Shown: positions 10,238 through 23,283 of the stretch, one piece after another
How the letters are laid out: each line of letters starts with the position of its first letter
Numbering within the stretch: the stretch's first letter is position 1
DNA from: Azolla caroliniana
Lineage: Eukaryota; Polypodiophyta
Direction of reading: 5' to 3'
Length of the DNA: 64,000 bases
NCBI GenBank assembly: GCA_043228905.1
Contig: JBHGNT010000075.1
Span: 53,463-117,462, forward strand
The notes under the pieces: model-generated
What the model was told of the DNA's origin: nothing
The model's database searches: none
The model's input: the letters and a program-made list of their open reading frames with translations, nothing else
Made by a program: the position numbers and the translations under genes

Positions 10238-12495
10238 ACGAAATAGACTCTGTAAATTCAACAGGTAGAATAATGGAAAGCGCGTCGTATGCATTAGATT
10301 ATCTGCTTCATAACAGCAACGAATTCTACATGTCAATTCAGTATCCTTTACAGCAAGCAACCTGAAAGGTTTTCTTTATTGAATTTGTATAAGATTGGTA
10401 CATGAGCGCATTCAGCGTGGTATGCGGCTAGATACCAGGCCTTCAGAAAGCGAAATTAACACTATTGTGGGTGGAAAGATTATTATCTTTTAATAGCAGG
10501 GAATCATCATTATTGGGTATTTCAGACACTCACTGAAATTTATTTACAAATTAATTCCTATCTTACTGCATCTGATATACCTCCAATAACTACTATTAGA
10601 AACAACGGAATGCATACTGTTCTATATCCTGCCTGAAAGTTATTCAGTTTCAGTCATAAATCGTCCATCGCTATTAACCAATAGTAGTGAGAGTGACAGT
10701 GATATTATACCTCCCAACAGGTTTACGTGGAAAATACAAATCTTCTTACCACTGACAGTGCTGATGAGGTTCTTGTACCTCCCGTTGATCAAAACATGTC
10801 GAAACACAAACTGAAGAAAGGCCAACTGATGCCGAAACACAAACTGATACAGACCTATCTCGTAGGGGAAGTCGCCGTTCTTCGACGACAGAAAGAAGCA
10901 GCGACAGATGAAAATCTAGCTTCAACTGCCTTCTCCGCCCGGTTACATAGTTATACTGCATATGATAATCCTCTTATGGATGATCCTTTTATAAATGATG
11001 AATAAGAATATCACCATGAACCACTTTCTTCGCCGCCGAACACTACCACCACCTCAAAAAAATTCTGAGATTAGCTGCTTTCCTTTCGCGCAGGCAGGCA
11101 GTAATGGTGAAAGAGAGTCCTCCCCGCTACATCAGCATGCCGAATCTGCTGCGACAATGAAGCCCACAGTGCAGAGTTTTTTTCATTTCTATGCTATTCT
11201 ATAAATTAATATTGAAAGCCGCAGTCTAATCTTTTAGAGGATGGATGGGTAAACGTCTCAGGTTCAATCGTTGATTTCTGCCTAGGAAATGGCATTGGAT
11301 GAAGAGTTCAATCCTGCTTCACTCTGCTGCGGTTCTTCCCACGCACGCTGAACCCGTTCTTCACGTAGTGTCGATGCAGACATTTTTGCCTGCCGAGTAG
11401 CTGCATCATGCAATTTTGTTTTTGTTTTGGCGGGCGGTCTTCGCATTAGACTGATCTTTCGATGCAGCGAGATCCCGCCCACCAACTCTGCTTGCTGGGA
11501 GAGCAGCACCTGTCTTAACGGTTACGGCTAGAGGGTCCAATCCTTTTCAATATGTCGTCTACGCAAGCAGACAAGAACAATTATTCTATCAACCTCCCGC
11601 AACTAATAAAGTTGTTAAAGAAGAAACAATGCAGCAGCTCTATCTATTATAAAGCATTGCTTTAAAGAGTCTAATCTGCCGGCCGTTAGGATGGATGGGT
11701 AAACGCCCAATCGTTGATTTCTGCCTAGGAAATGATGAATAGATTTTGAGGCATGTTTCAATCCTGTTCCTTCCTTCCTCTCTGCAACTTATTTATCAAG
11801 TCAAGGAGGAGTGCCCTTACTTATATTATATTCTTCACTTATCTTCGATGTTGTTGGAGTAGCATAATGCTGCGAGTCGGCGTTCTTCGCAGGCAGTAGC
11901 TTGATCCTTTTTTTTCGATGTAACTTTGATGTCGTTGTTGGCCTGTGCAGCGACTATGCCACCAGTACATTCCGTGAACTGCTGCTTGCTGTTTTAGACC
12001 ATTATCCTCTTCTTTATGGGTTGTCTTCCAAAGATCTTCTTCTTTGTTTTTGACCATTTTATATAATTGAAGTTATTCTTTTTTCTGTAGCTTTTCGAAG
12101 AACTTTGGAAGCTCAAGCTGTAACATTTCTTCGATTGTCGTGCGTTTTAATCGCTCAATACATTTTCTTCGAGCTTCTGTATTTTCTCTTGTAACATCTT
12201 CTTTTCACGACGTTGTAACACTTCTTCACGACTCGTAGCTTTCCTCTTCTTGCGCTTCTGCGGCGTAGGTTCTACAGCTGCTACTTTATTAGGTGAAGCC
12301 ACGGGACGGGTTGGTTCTTCAACCTTTCTTTTTAGGGTTTGTATCTACCCACAGCCCATCCTTGAATACCAATTATCTCTTGCTTGCTTGAGAGAGGGAT
12401 CAATACCCACATTAAGCATCATTTCTTTGCGGTAAATGCTGACTGAGATCTTTCCAATTTATATGAAAGTTAGCTGTTAGAAGGTTTGTACTCGT

Positions 12496-13959
12496 TCAAG
12501 GTTTTGATATTGTTCCTCGCTTAAAATTTACCAATTTCTTGGCTGCACCTTTGTATCTTACCATATCACCATCCTCAATTTTAAATGCATAACATTTAGG
12601 TGCTAAGAAATAACCCTCTATTACTTTTTTATATTCAAGCTTAAATTTACCCAACTCGAAGATACTAACTCCGGAGGCAACGGTTTGTCTAGTACTACAG
12701 AGTCTGTATCGGTATAGTAGGAACCCGGGAAATATAGGGATACATGTGTATTCGAGCATATGCTGTTATTGCTGCCGACATCTGTACAGCTGAGGAAGAG
12801 CCGGCGTTCCGTGAGTCCATCCAATGAATCATCGATCTAAATGAATCGTCTTTACAATCCTCATTTCTCAGTTTCTGCTGCATTTGTGTTGTATAAGTCA
12901 ATATATAATGCGTATTATTTATAGCTTCAGCTATACCATATGGATATATTGACATTATCTTGTCAAGTCTTTCTTGATCACAGATCTCTGTTATATTCAT
13001 TTCTGGTTTTATACCAAACCTTCCGTACAGAGAGTTCATTGTCAATTTGTGCAGAGATGACGTCACCATGTCGCCTCTCTTTTTTGCTTCCTGCCTCTCT
13101 TTATATATCTCGCTTACAAATTCAATAAAAGTTTCTTTCCTTTCAAATAAATACCCATGCTTAACTTCTACTTTGTAACCCAATCTTATAGCATATTTTA
13201 ACTCTTCCGTAAAGTAGACGCCTGTAAACGTCCCTGTAGGAAATATGTTCCCTTGTAATGTAAGGATCTTTATAGGGTAGTAATGGTATTTTAATTGTAT
13301 CAGGGCATTCGCTTCCACAAAGCAGCCAAATAGATGCTCCATATCGCTGCCTGACAAGTCTCCATACAGGTTTTCCCCCTGGCATAGGCTTTGTCATTAC
13401 GTAAGGGTATAACGAGTTCACGTCATAATAATACATTTCCTTACCATACGGCTTGTATACATCAGTGTGGCCACCAACCCAACCTCGCTCGTCGAATAAA
13501 TGATGCTTTGTTAGCATCAGGCCTGTATATTGGATATGCTTTTGGATAGTAGTGAGTACGATAGATCTTCATTGCCATCGACGACACTGTCAGACATTTC
13601 GTTATATCTATACTAAACCGATCCCAGCAAGCAAGCAGTATTTTTCTTATACTTTGCTTAAGCACTCCAGCTAATATCATTATATCCTGTTTTAGATACT
13701 TTATTAATTCATATTGTTTATCTCTAATATTTAACTTGTTCGATTCTTTATGCGGAATTGAACCTTTACTACTCAGCTCTGGACGCATTGTCTCAGCTAG
13801 AGATTTCAACGAAGGTAATAGTTTTAGAGAGTCCCGTATATATAATAGCGGTGTTTTCAGTTTCTTTTTATCATATATAATAATTTGATCTATTTGATGT
13901 TCTCTAATTCTAGTTTTTAATATTATATTAGGTTGGATAACTAAATATTTCAATAGCAA
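12496..13959 (-). pseudogene. Family B DNA polymerase remnant (copy 2)
   Basis: Identical to the copy at 198-1661, with the same frame breaks and the same three polymerase motifs. Here the upstream (plus-strand left) flank is visible. At 12061-12298 the minus strand encodes a lysine/glutamate-rich, coiled-coil-like stretch that may be the degraded C-terminal extension or a neighbouring plasmid ORF. Identical breaks in both copies show that decay preceded, or is homogenised with, the duplication. Confidence 0.85.
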
Positions 13960-16900
13960 GATGCCGTCAAATCGAGACAGATTATGACAATATACCTGCT
14001 CAAAAAATGAATAAATTATTAAACGGGCGGGCGGTTGCTGAGCACGTTAGCTCTTCTCTCCTATTCAAATATTTAGTGCCGCTACTAACACAATTAGTCA
14101 TATTGAGGGTTTTTAGGAAATGGAAGAGCGGGCGGCTAACGTTTCTTTTCTTTAACGCCCTTCCGTTCCGTTCACTACGCGAGCGGAGTGATAAGAGCCC
14201 GCTCGTGAGGCGAATAGCAAAAAGTGCTTCCATTTCTACCTTAGTTTCTGCACGAAAAGACACACAGCTTGCCTACGTTCACTCCAAGTATACTCCGTTT
14301 TCATTACAGAAACGTATTATGCTAAGATTTCCCATCAAAATCTGATTATACCCATGTTCTGGAAGTTTTTAGATTGTGTAAAACCATTTTAGTTCTAGGG
14401 GCACCCTCCAACTCACTTGAAAGTGTCAAATTAGCTACAGAGAATCCTCGTGGTTAAAAACGCATAAAGACGTGAAGTGGAGCTTTGACCAAAAAATTGT
14501 TTTAATTTAACAAATCTTTACTAAGCTAAGAGTCAGAGAGAAAAGCGTACGTCACTCACTTAGCATAGAGCGTTTTGTGAGGGCACATTATGTACAAACT
14601 TTTGGAGAAACTCAGTATGATTATCTCCCCCTATTACCTAGTCGAAATATGAAGAAACTCTATTGAATTCCATTTCTCAATGGCCACAACTTTCTTGTCA
14701 AAGGAACTTCCGTAATTGAAAGAGAATTCTGAGACTCTTGCGCATCTTTGAGAGTTCAAAGTAATTATCATCACTTCAGCCAACACAGAAGGGGAGACTT
14801 ATTTCTCATGGAGCGGCTTTAAGAAAAGTGCAGGGAAGGCAAAGTGAAATATGATGACCAGGGCTATATTGAATTCTGCATATATTACTCCTACAATTGC
14901 ACGCAACGTCTTTGGTTTGGAAAACAAATAGGTTGTACCAGGATGGGGGCTTAATGAATGGTTGGATAAGTGAAGGCACCGCACGTTACTATTGAATAAA
15001 TGGTGAATAAATGGCTTCTGTAGTGTTTTTCTCTTCAGGTAATGGAATGTATACGTCGGGGCGGGGTCCGCCCCCGCCCACGCCCAAGACGTAAGATGAT
15101 GATCCGCCTTGCCGATGGCCGTTCCGCTCCCGGTTAGTTATTGGCGAGAGGCAGTAACTAACCGAGCGAGAGATTATCAACAGGTTTCATTTCCGATCCG
15201 AAAATATTGTTTAAAACAGTAATTTCCTGAAGAGTATGAATAATAGAATAAGCAATATGATTCACATTTCAATACGGATAAGGGCTCCACCAAGAGATTG
15301 TTTTTTTTTCCATCGCACTAAACTAAAAAGGAATCGTTGACGTTAGCCTTAGTTCCCCTTTGGCCTCTTCAGTGCCAGTCTTAGATTGAATTTGCTGCAA
15401 GAGCGATAGACCTGTAAATTCCCCAAAGACCTACAGTGAGCTGTGTATTCCTCCTAACAGAAGAGCTACCTTCTTGTAGTTCTTGTAGAAGGTATACCTT
15501 ACCCAGATTGCAGTAGTTCTATCCCAGAAAAAGCCGGCACCTTCATTCATGGTGCTTGAAGAAACAGCAAGCAGGTTAATCCGTAAACGTTAGTCACAAG
15601 GGGTACAGGAGTGATGTCACGGGAATTGATGATAAGTATGCAGGTTCCAGCTAAGCTAACGTAGCAGTTGGTGGTCCTCGTATCGATAGATCTCGCCCTC
15701 TATTTCTATCTGTTGGTGGCTTCTTGGCTGTTCTCGCAGCTTCTCAACAGCTGGCGTGGGTTCTCTACAACCTGTTGTTTTTGTTGCTTCCTTGCAGTCC
15801 GTTCCTGTTGGTCGAATGGCTGCTTTAGTCTTGTTGTTCAAGAACGGCGGCTCTGCTGAGGAAATCAACGATCGGACTATTATTCCTCAAAGACCTTTCG
15901 CCAATTGATCCAGAATCGATTTGACAAACAAAATAGGCCAATCGTTGATTTGAGCATGTCTTAGATTGAACTTGTTGCAGGTTCGATAAGGGTAAGCGGA
16001 TTCCCGGCGCGCGCGCGCGGCGGAAGAAACCTAGCGAAGACTTCCCTGGCTCTGTCATTCTGATTGGACTGTAGATGATTAAACCATATATTTGAATCTA
16101 CCAAATTTCTTCTAGATCGTTCGTTTTAGATGGTATGATTGGCTACCGGGTTCCCTGCCAATGATGTTATAGATACGGAAGTTGCCCTCTTAATGAGTAT
16201 AGAAATCGTTTTCAGTGGGAAAATAGCGCTAACATTATATTCGGTCGTACCGCTGGTTCCCTGTTCTACAGGGGTTTCTCGGCTTTACAGTCTCTCTCGT
16301 GACCCTACTATGAAAAACACGCCGCAGATTAGCCATGAAAAAGACGACATGTGCTACAACAAATCATCCTTTCAGAATGACACAACTTTGGTTTGGCCAA
16401 ATCCTGTCCTGCGGGACTAAAATCTGCAAAATAAAAAAGTAGTTTTCGCTCGTTATATTCGCTAGGCCCGCATTCTGCATAGTAACATTCGTTTCTTCCA
16501 AAACAAAGCATACGCTTTGGACGTATTTGCGGAACATTTAGGGTTTTCTTTTCTGATTTTTTTCAATCTAGCCTTTTGTTCAACAACTCTTTCTTTTTGG
16601 TTCACTAATCCGTCATCCTCCTCAAAGTCTAAATCATAGCGATCCTACGGATCAAGCTCTAGTACATCGTCATCAATTTCTGTACTTTGTGAAGTGTCTA
16701 TAGCGGTGTCTACGTAGTAATCATACTCGTCATGGGAGGTTGAGCCGTAAATTGCTTATCTCACGCAGCATGAAAATGAAGGGTTTTCGATGAAGCGGTT
16801 CATGCGGTCGGGCGGGGGTTTCTGTATCTCGATGTCATTTAAAAAATCCAAGTGCGCACGCAGGCAGGCAGTTTAACCAACTTAGACTACAATCCACGAC

Positions 16901-17284
16901 ACCGCTTTCTCCGGCCGGAATCTCCATCAACGCAATGATCAACATCCTCCATGCCCTTCGTGACAGCAAGCAACACTGACTCTTGACTCAGATTCTTTGT
17001 TTGCCGTGATCCCCTTTTTGCAAAATAAAATATACCCCCTTTCCCCCCAATAATTGAGATAGTCGTCGTTTTTGCTTCCAACACTATGGATGGTTAGAAT
17101 GTATACAGCCTGTAGCTGTTGTACTGCTCGTAGCCCTCGTTACGTTATTTTGTGCCGCTTCATCGTTGAGTCTTCTTGCCCAACCTTTTCGTTAGTAGTG
17201 TTTGCAGTAATGGGTGTAATCTCCCGCCAGGTCTCCGGTTTCACTTCCGCTGCTGTAATGACATGTGCCCATTCTTCCGCCCGC

Positions 17285-17325
<41 letters not shown>

Positions 17326-18046
17326 AAGGGGAACTCCAAAGAGGCAAAGAATTAGCAATGCCCACAGCCTCGGTAGCGTAGCAGGATCTTCCAGTGAGTG
17401 TTGAATAAGCAAAATATACGAGGCCATTGGACCTCATCAAACTCTTTTGCGACACCTTTTCGTTCGACTAAACAAATCAGCGAGACCGTGCTGCTGCTGC
17501 GTGGGACCTCAAACAGTTGCCTGATACTTCAGGCGTGTAAATAAGAAAATCCAAATAACAATTGTTACGTTTATAGCCTATAACTGGCTTGATCCGGCTT
17601 TCTTTCTTGGGCGAGGCCCGAAAGAAAAGAAAAGAAAAGAAAAGAAGCCGTTTAAAGTCTGACAGACTGTAAAAGAGTAAGTATTAGCCATGGTGATTCT
17701 ATTTTGTTCTTCTTAATATATTAAAAGTTATTACTTCGGAAACGGTAGAGCCTCTAGCAAGCCGGTGGTGCAAGCGAATAAGGTGAATGGGACCCTACTT
17801 TTCTATCGGGAGTATTTCGTTTTATGAAAAAACCTCATAAAGCCCGTATATGCCCGGGTTCATATATCAAAATAAACCCTAATCTTGGCTCGGAAAGTCG
17901 AAGCGGGAAGTGGCCGAATGAAAAAAGCGTTTGATTTCAGTAAATCCGCTTTCAAAAGAGAGATTCGAATCGTATCTCCTCCCTTAATGCCAAAGTATAC
18001 TTCGTATTCAAGAAGGAAAAACGAAGTGCAATGAGTTTAATGGTGC

Positions 18047-18349
18047 TCGACCTTTCATGCGATTAGGAAATTCCACGGCAATGGTCCCGCGAATTCGAGA
18101 AGTTACCACCGGAATGGCCAGCCCAATTGCGAATTCCGCAACTGCCACCGTTAACACTAGTAAAGTGAGTGATTAACCCATCATATCATCCGAATAGACA
18201 GAAAATACCGGAGAGTTCAAATTGACAGCCAATAACATTAACTCAATTAGCGTCGGCATAATAGTAATATTCCTTCTATTTGAGAGAATTCCCTGAATAC
18301 CTGAAAGAGAGGAAATCATGGAAAATGTCAAATATTTGACCAGATCCGT
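18047..18349 (-). CDS. nad4L: NADH dehydrogenase subunit 4L (copy 2)
   Basis: Second copy, within direct repeat copy 2 (offset 12298). It has the same ACG start, the same internal TAA needing U-to-C editing and the same CGA that editing would turn into a stop. I see no difference from copy 1, so both could be expressed. The 3' flank is identical; the upstream neighbour in each copy is trnR-UCU on the same strand. Confidence 0.88.
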
Positions 18350-18569
18350 AAGAAAAAGTCTTTCTTCGTTTCATAAAAATCGTAGTGAGATTGGTTCTTT
18401 ATAATCATGGCTGTTTAAAAAGAAGTGAAAAGGGGCAAGTAATCCCATATACCAATATAGCGAAAAGTGACCGAAGCATGATGCAGGTTCGGTTGAAAGG
18501 AAGAACCCGCTAGCCCGCCCTGAACAAGGGCAAAGCATTCCGTAGGTATATAATCTAATGTGCACTTTC

Positions 18570-18643
18570 CGCATCCTACAGGACTTGAACCTGTGACCTT
18601 CAACTTAGAAGGTTGTTGCTCTATCCGACTGAGCTAAGGATGC
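18570..18643 (-). tRNA. trnR-UCU: tRNA-Arg (UCU), copy 2
   Basis: Exact second copy in direct repeat 2, with the same cloverleaf and UCU anticodon. It lies about 20 bases left of the start of inverted repeat 1. Confidence 0.9.
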
Positions 18644-18751
18644 TGTGCATTACAAACACTTCTAGGCTTTTCAGTTAAGTCAGGTAAAACTTGCTTGCCT
18701 TTTCGCCGAAAAAGCAATAGAAAAAAGTTATGAATACAAGAAAGAAGAAAC

Positions 18752-19885
18752 TAATGATAGTGGCATAATCAACAAAAAGAGAAAACCACCCTTTACTTCG
18801 GAACGACTGCCAAGGTATGCATTATGATTAAATCTCTCGAGAAACCACCAACAGGGCATCCGCATAACACATGCTAGATTGGGTTGCCTAGAAAATGAAT
18901 CTCGTATACAGTGCTGTGATTACTTTATATTGATAAAAAGTCTAGAGAACAATCTGAAATGGGAATACATAAATAATTGCCGGTCATAGAAACGGAAACA
19001 CATAAATTGTGCGAAAAGTCGCTTCGGTTGAAATTCCACCACCCACTCGGAGTTTAATTGAAAATTCCATTTCATTATTAAACTGGTTTAGAGTTGATTG
19101 TCAAACTCTAGTCAGGAAGTCAGGTCAGAAGAAAAATACAGCGGAATTACACCGCTTATAGTTTGCACAAGCAAATCCGGACATAGTGAGATCAAATCGA
19201 AAGCATAACGGCCGGCCCGGCCCGGCCCGGCCCGGCGGAGAAGCACCATGCGCTGCTTCCGCGGACAAAAAGGCGGAAGAAGCCGGCCGAAGAAAAGAAA
19301 AGAAGCGGTTTTCATCATCATGAAGGCCTTCATGCATGCATGAAGAACCTGTTTGATGAACCGGTTGGTTCATCGGCACATAGCGCTTCCCCCGCTCGGC
19401 TTCCGGGGGGAGAGAGGATGATAGCTACCCTTTCCACCATGCTGTATTGTTATGCATGCAACAGGACAGGATCGCATTATCTGTTTGGCTGTGCAGAATT
19501 CTGCTGCTGTTGAAATGAGCTCTTATTTGGTTTATGCTAACAAGCTGCTGCTTTGAGCAGGCAACACTTTGGATCGTATGGAATAGTGGCCACATATACA
19601 AACATAATGCAATGTGCCTAGCTTTCGGGATCACAGCACCTATATATACAGTTGATTAAAAGGAAGGGGAAAAACCAACCACGGGCCGAAGGCCCACTTA
19701 ACCACGCCAGCCCACTGTTCACTCATGGGTAACATCAGCTATATGGTATATTCTATGCGCGAAGCGATCAATCATCGTATATATGATTGATAACGTTGAC
19801 ACTGGGTACACCCCATGCCTGCCATGGTACCACCTTTCTTTGATGTCACGGATGCTTTGAGTGAAGGGAAGAAACCAAAGAATCC
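18752..19885. other. Spacer upstream of rpl2
   Basis: No gene recognised. It contains a CCCGG tandem array (19209-19238) and one of the best examples of the dispersed palindromic family (19262-19375: gaagcggttttcatcatc, then the perfect palindrome tgaaggccttca, then gcatgcatgc). Short ORFs here have no similarity. Some of this sequence may belong to the missing part of the atp1 intron when the repeat is read from copy 2. Confidence 0.5.
19209..19238. repeat. (CCCGG)n tandem array
   Basis: About five units of a fully G+C pentamer flanked by CGGCC. Related arrays lie at 27511-27545, 34791-34836 and 43377-43410, and in the inverted copies at about 57599-57628 and 49292-49326. Confidence 0.9.
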
Positions 19886-20619
19886 ATGAGAGGTTACTGG
19901 AGAGAAAAAGCACTGAGAAAGTTGACCAGTAGTAACAAGAGGTCCGCCGGGAGGAATCCATCAGGGCGTATCACGGTTTTTTACTGAGGAGGTGGATCGA
20001 AGTGATTGTAGTGAAGAATTGATTGGAAATGAAGCGCTTCGTCTTTGGGCATTGTGGAAAGGATCGAATATGACCCAAATTGTTCCTTCCGGATTGCTTC
20101 AGTATGATGGATTGAAGGAGTGCCACGTTCTGAAAAGTGCAAAGCGCTTTCTAAAGTGAGGGCGCCGCGAAGATGGAGAACGCATAGCGTTCTCTGGGCG
20201 CGGAGAATCAAACGTAAAGCGCTGGAGAGTTTTCGGTAAAACGAAGAAGAAAAGAGAATTCTCGAACCTAAGCATAGCTTTGAGGGACGGCTGGAGGCAG
20301 ATGAAAGGCCGAGAGATAAGGCGTGCAAAGTAGATCGTACACCTTTCGTGCGACCCGTTGGTCCTAAGCAATGTCTTTCGCGAAGCGACCCATGTTGCTC
20401 TCACAGGCAACGAGAACTTTGATCAGATGCGGGTATCCAGTCCCGCCAGTGGCTGAGATGCACGGCTGACTTCCAGGCCTTGATAAAAGAATGGCCACCT
20501 TCGAAGTTGCAAGAGCGAAAGGCCCGAGCCGTAGCAGGATGAACCAATGTGAATGAGTGTAAGCTTCGTGGCCCGAAAATCGACGGTGCTGACCACACCG
20601 AGGGCCTGTTATCGTGGTG

Positions 20620-20656
<37 letters not shown>

Positions 20657-21773
20657 AGAGGCCAAGGCGGCGACGATCGAGAGGTTGTCACTGAGCAGCG
20701 TTCCCAGTCATACGAGAAAAGGGGTCAATTGGCAAGGCCATACGCTCGTGGAGCTTCCCGCGGAGTATAGCTCACATCCAAACATCTGATTGAGGAACGG
20801 GGCAACGCCCATGAAGCTCCGGAAACGGAAGGCCCGCCAGGCTGTATGCCCGTGAGTGCAGCAGGATTCTTCAAAAAGAATAGGCTGACTCGAAGACTTA
20901 AGACCTTAGCCACGAATGGCTGGAGATGTGGGCAGAACGGGCGGGAATTCTAGCGTATTATTCCCGGAAGAACCCAAGGCCTCGACTGAATGCTTAGGCT
21001 CTCTGATCAGGGATTGCAGAGCCAGTGAGGATTTAAGTTCTTAGGAAGAGCCGTGTGAGGCCTATAGCTCATGCACGGTTCGGGAGCCAAGCCCCAGCAG
21101 TAATGGTGCGGCTTAGGCTAACACCCATATATTAGCTAGTTATTAATTGGAAGCAGGCAGGATGGCGATGAATTATGATTGGTCTAAACCTTCAGCCTCG
21201 TTCAACACAGTGAATGAAGGCTGAAAGTGGTTAGAAGAGAAGGTCCCGTGGGGAAGCCGTTAGAGTGGTTCCTGGCTACGCCCTGGAGGAGACTACGCCG
21301 ACCCTTATAGCGATAAAAAATATGTACTTGATCCGTATTTTTAAATGGTGGGAAATCGCATACCATCAGCCCATATAGCTAGGGGCGCATGGGTACATAA
21401 TACCGAATGGAAGCCAGGTTAAGGCGCAGGGTCAGCTTGAGCTGCAGGGGTCAAGGCTAAAACAATTGAGAAAGAGAATACATAATGTATTGCGCGGTCA
21501 CTCTTAGGTGTTCACAAACCTATAGATTTCTGATGCTGAGCTACTATCGGTATAGTGTCTAATCTCGACCATGGCATACGTAAGCTTGGCAAAGCAGGGC
21601 AAAGCCGGTGGTTAGGCAGACGCCCCATTGTTTGAGGTGTTGTTATGAATCTGGTTGATTATTCTTACGGAGGAGGCGAAGGACGCACGAAAGGAGGTAG
21701 ACTTTTGGTGTTACTTTGGGGAAAGCCCACCAAATGTGGATTTTGAGCAATAGTGAGGAAACGCAGAAATTAG
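19886..21773 (+). CDS. rpl2: Ribosomal protein L2 (two exons), copy 1
   Basis: Large-subunit ribosomal protein. Exon 1 is 19886-20347 from ATG; exon 2 is 21123-21773; together they give 370 residues. Recognisable L2 blocks are [76 protein letters not shown] and the C-terminal [12 protein letters not shown] ... RKRRN. Numerous TGA, TAG and TAA codons (four in the first 60 codons, a TGA at 21222) must be restored by U-to-C editing. Reading through that TGA is supported because the conserved L2 C-terminus follows in the same frame. It heads the cluster, 3 bases before rps19. Confidence 0.93.
20348..21122 (+). other. Group II intron in rpl2
   Basis: Starts GTGCG at 20348 and ends AAC at 21122. 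Domain V is at 21048-21081 (gagccgtgtg...cacggttc). The insertion site, just before the ILASYQLEAG block, corresponds as far as I recall to the known rpl2i846 position. An AAGC tandem array (20620-20655) lies inside the intron. No maturase ORF is present. Confidence 0.88.
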
Positions 21774-21776
21774 TTT

Positions 21777-22037
21777 ATGGCATGATCTGTATGGAAAGGC
21801 CCTTTTGTTGATGCTTGCTTGTCGAGAAGGACGAAAAAGATCAGAGGGAGAATTTGGTCATGTAGACTTTTCATTTCGCCTAAATTTGATGGTTGCTATG
21901 CATAAATTCATAATGGGCGATCTTTTATTCGTTTGAAGGTTACAAAAGAAAAGGTTGGTCATAAATTTGGAGAGTTTGCTTCTATATGAAAGGCCTCGAG
22001 AACAACTAAGATCAAGCCGAGATAGAAGGTACGGTAA
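21777..22037 (+). CDS. rps19: Ribosomal protein S19, copy 1
   Basis: Small-subunit protein. From ATG 21777 it reads MARSVWKGPFVDACL after editing of the third codon TGA to CGA, then SCRLFISPKFDGC, FIRLKVTKEKVGHKFGEFAS and a basic tail. Internal TGA and TAA codons fall at conserved Arg and Gln positions. I take the stop at TAA 22035-22037, reading TAG 22023-22025 as CAG; the protein could also end at that TAG. It is squeezed between rpl2 (3 bases) and rps3 (6 bases), so it is surely cotranscribed. Confidence 0.93.
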
Positions 22038-22043
22038 TAGGAT

Positions 22044-23249
22044 ACGGCATGAAAGGTAAATCTGATTTCAGTCAGACTTAATCCGAACTACCATTCAGAT
22101 TCAAGTCGGTTTAGTGAGGGCGACCGCGAAGTCACTGAATGAATTGCCTGCCGCATGTCGGTCAGGGCATTGCAGATGTCCGCAACAAGACGGACACAAC
22201 TTATTCTAACGCTAGGGGACCACAGCCTCAGGGAACGAAGGGAGGAGACCAGAGCATGTCGTGACAGGAGCTGAGCCTAACCAATCCTTGGGCGTACTTT
22301 GACCGTGTCTCTAAAGCACAGTTGAATGTAGATACCATGAACGCGAGGTGCGGCGGAAGGGATACCAAGCCTAGCTTTTCAGGGGGAAAGGCAACACCAC
22401 GCCTTCTCTGTACATGCGCTGATCGCTGGCGCATGTACCCGGACAAAGAGGGCCCGAGCCCTTCGGGAAGCCCTGCGGCTTGGGCCTAAAGCGCACTGTG
22501 CTTCAACAAGTGAGAGTATTCGGTGGAACCGGTGAACCACGCATCTAACCTGCGGGCGGACGCGTGGGGCAGAAGGCTCATAGTACCCGCCAAAAAACGC
22601 GCCTAAGAAAAGAAAAGAAAAGAAAAGAAGCGGATGATAAGGAAGCGCAGCTATGCAGTGGAAGGGGAGGAGCCTAAATCAACGCGCCCACAAGCAAGAA
22701 AGAACGGGTTCAGCATTGCACACTCAAGCAGTACAGAGATATCGGGTCAACTCTTAGATGAGACTGAACAGCTACGAACCGTTTTAACACCGATCGACCT
22801 TGTGCCGCCGCGCCGGCCGGGAAGCCCGCCCGCCCTTCGGCCAGAGATTAAGTCATCATTGAAACAAGGGAAAACGACCGACGACGTGGAAGACTTCAAG
22901 TGGATAGCCCAAGCTGCCTGATCGAAGCTGTCGCGGTCATTAGCAGGCACCTGGAATCACTTCAAACTCTAGGAGATTCAGTGAGCCAAGGCCGAAGGCT
23001 TTGACTGAAGACGCGTTTTTTTCTTTTCAAGCTTCCGACCCACGTTTGACTGGGAGAGCGCACGTGGGCATTTTAGATAAAAAGCTGCTTGCTGTTTTCG
23101 AAAGGCATTCCGGCCGGCGCGGCGGTTCATGCGGCCGGCAGAGTGTCGGAACCTAACGGCCGAAGAAGCGGTTTTCATCATGCGGAAGAAGCGGTTCGAG
23201 CAGCATCGCTGCTTGATCGGCGGAGAGAAGCAAGTGCACAGCGTGGGGA

Positions 23250-23283
<34 letters not shown>

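Larger units (their letters stand above)
8210..12298. other. Accessory stretch with plasmid-like debris
   Basis: No standard mitochondrial gene was found in this 4-kb stretch. It holds an RNA-polymerase-like fragment (about 8540-8700), several unrecognised ORFs (8692-9090, 9102-9356, 9980-10237, 10727-11005, all plus) and a GCTT array at 9778-9816. There are direct tandem duplications of 16 bases at about 8288-8326 and 29 bases at 9933-9990, and a repeated block of about 45-60 bases at 11240-11290 and 11690-11735. The part at 12061-12298 reads best on minus as a charged coiled-coil-like tail. This is the kind of material left by an integrated linear plasmid. Confidence 0.55.
12299..18751. repeat. 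Large direct repeat, copy 2
   Basis: Second copy of the window-start repeat, same orientation, offset 12298. Its last 87 bases (18665-18751) are also the first 87 bases of inverted repeat 1, so this short piece occurs three times in the window (6367-6453, 18665-18751 and, inverted, 58086-58172). Recombination between the direct copies would release a 12298-bp circle carrying nad3 and cob. Confidence 0.95.

Noticed and set aside
21222-21224. TGA as the end of a short 187-residue Rpl2
   Set aside because: The conserved L2 C-terminal domain continues in the same frame to 21773, so this TGA must be edited to CGA.
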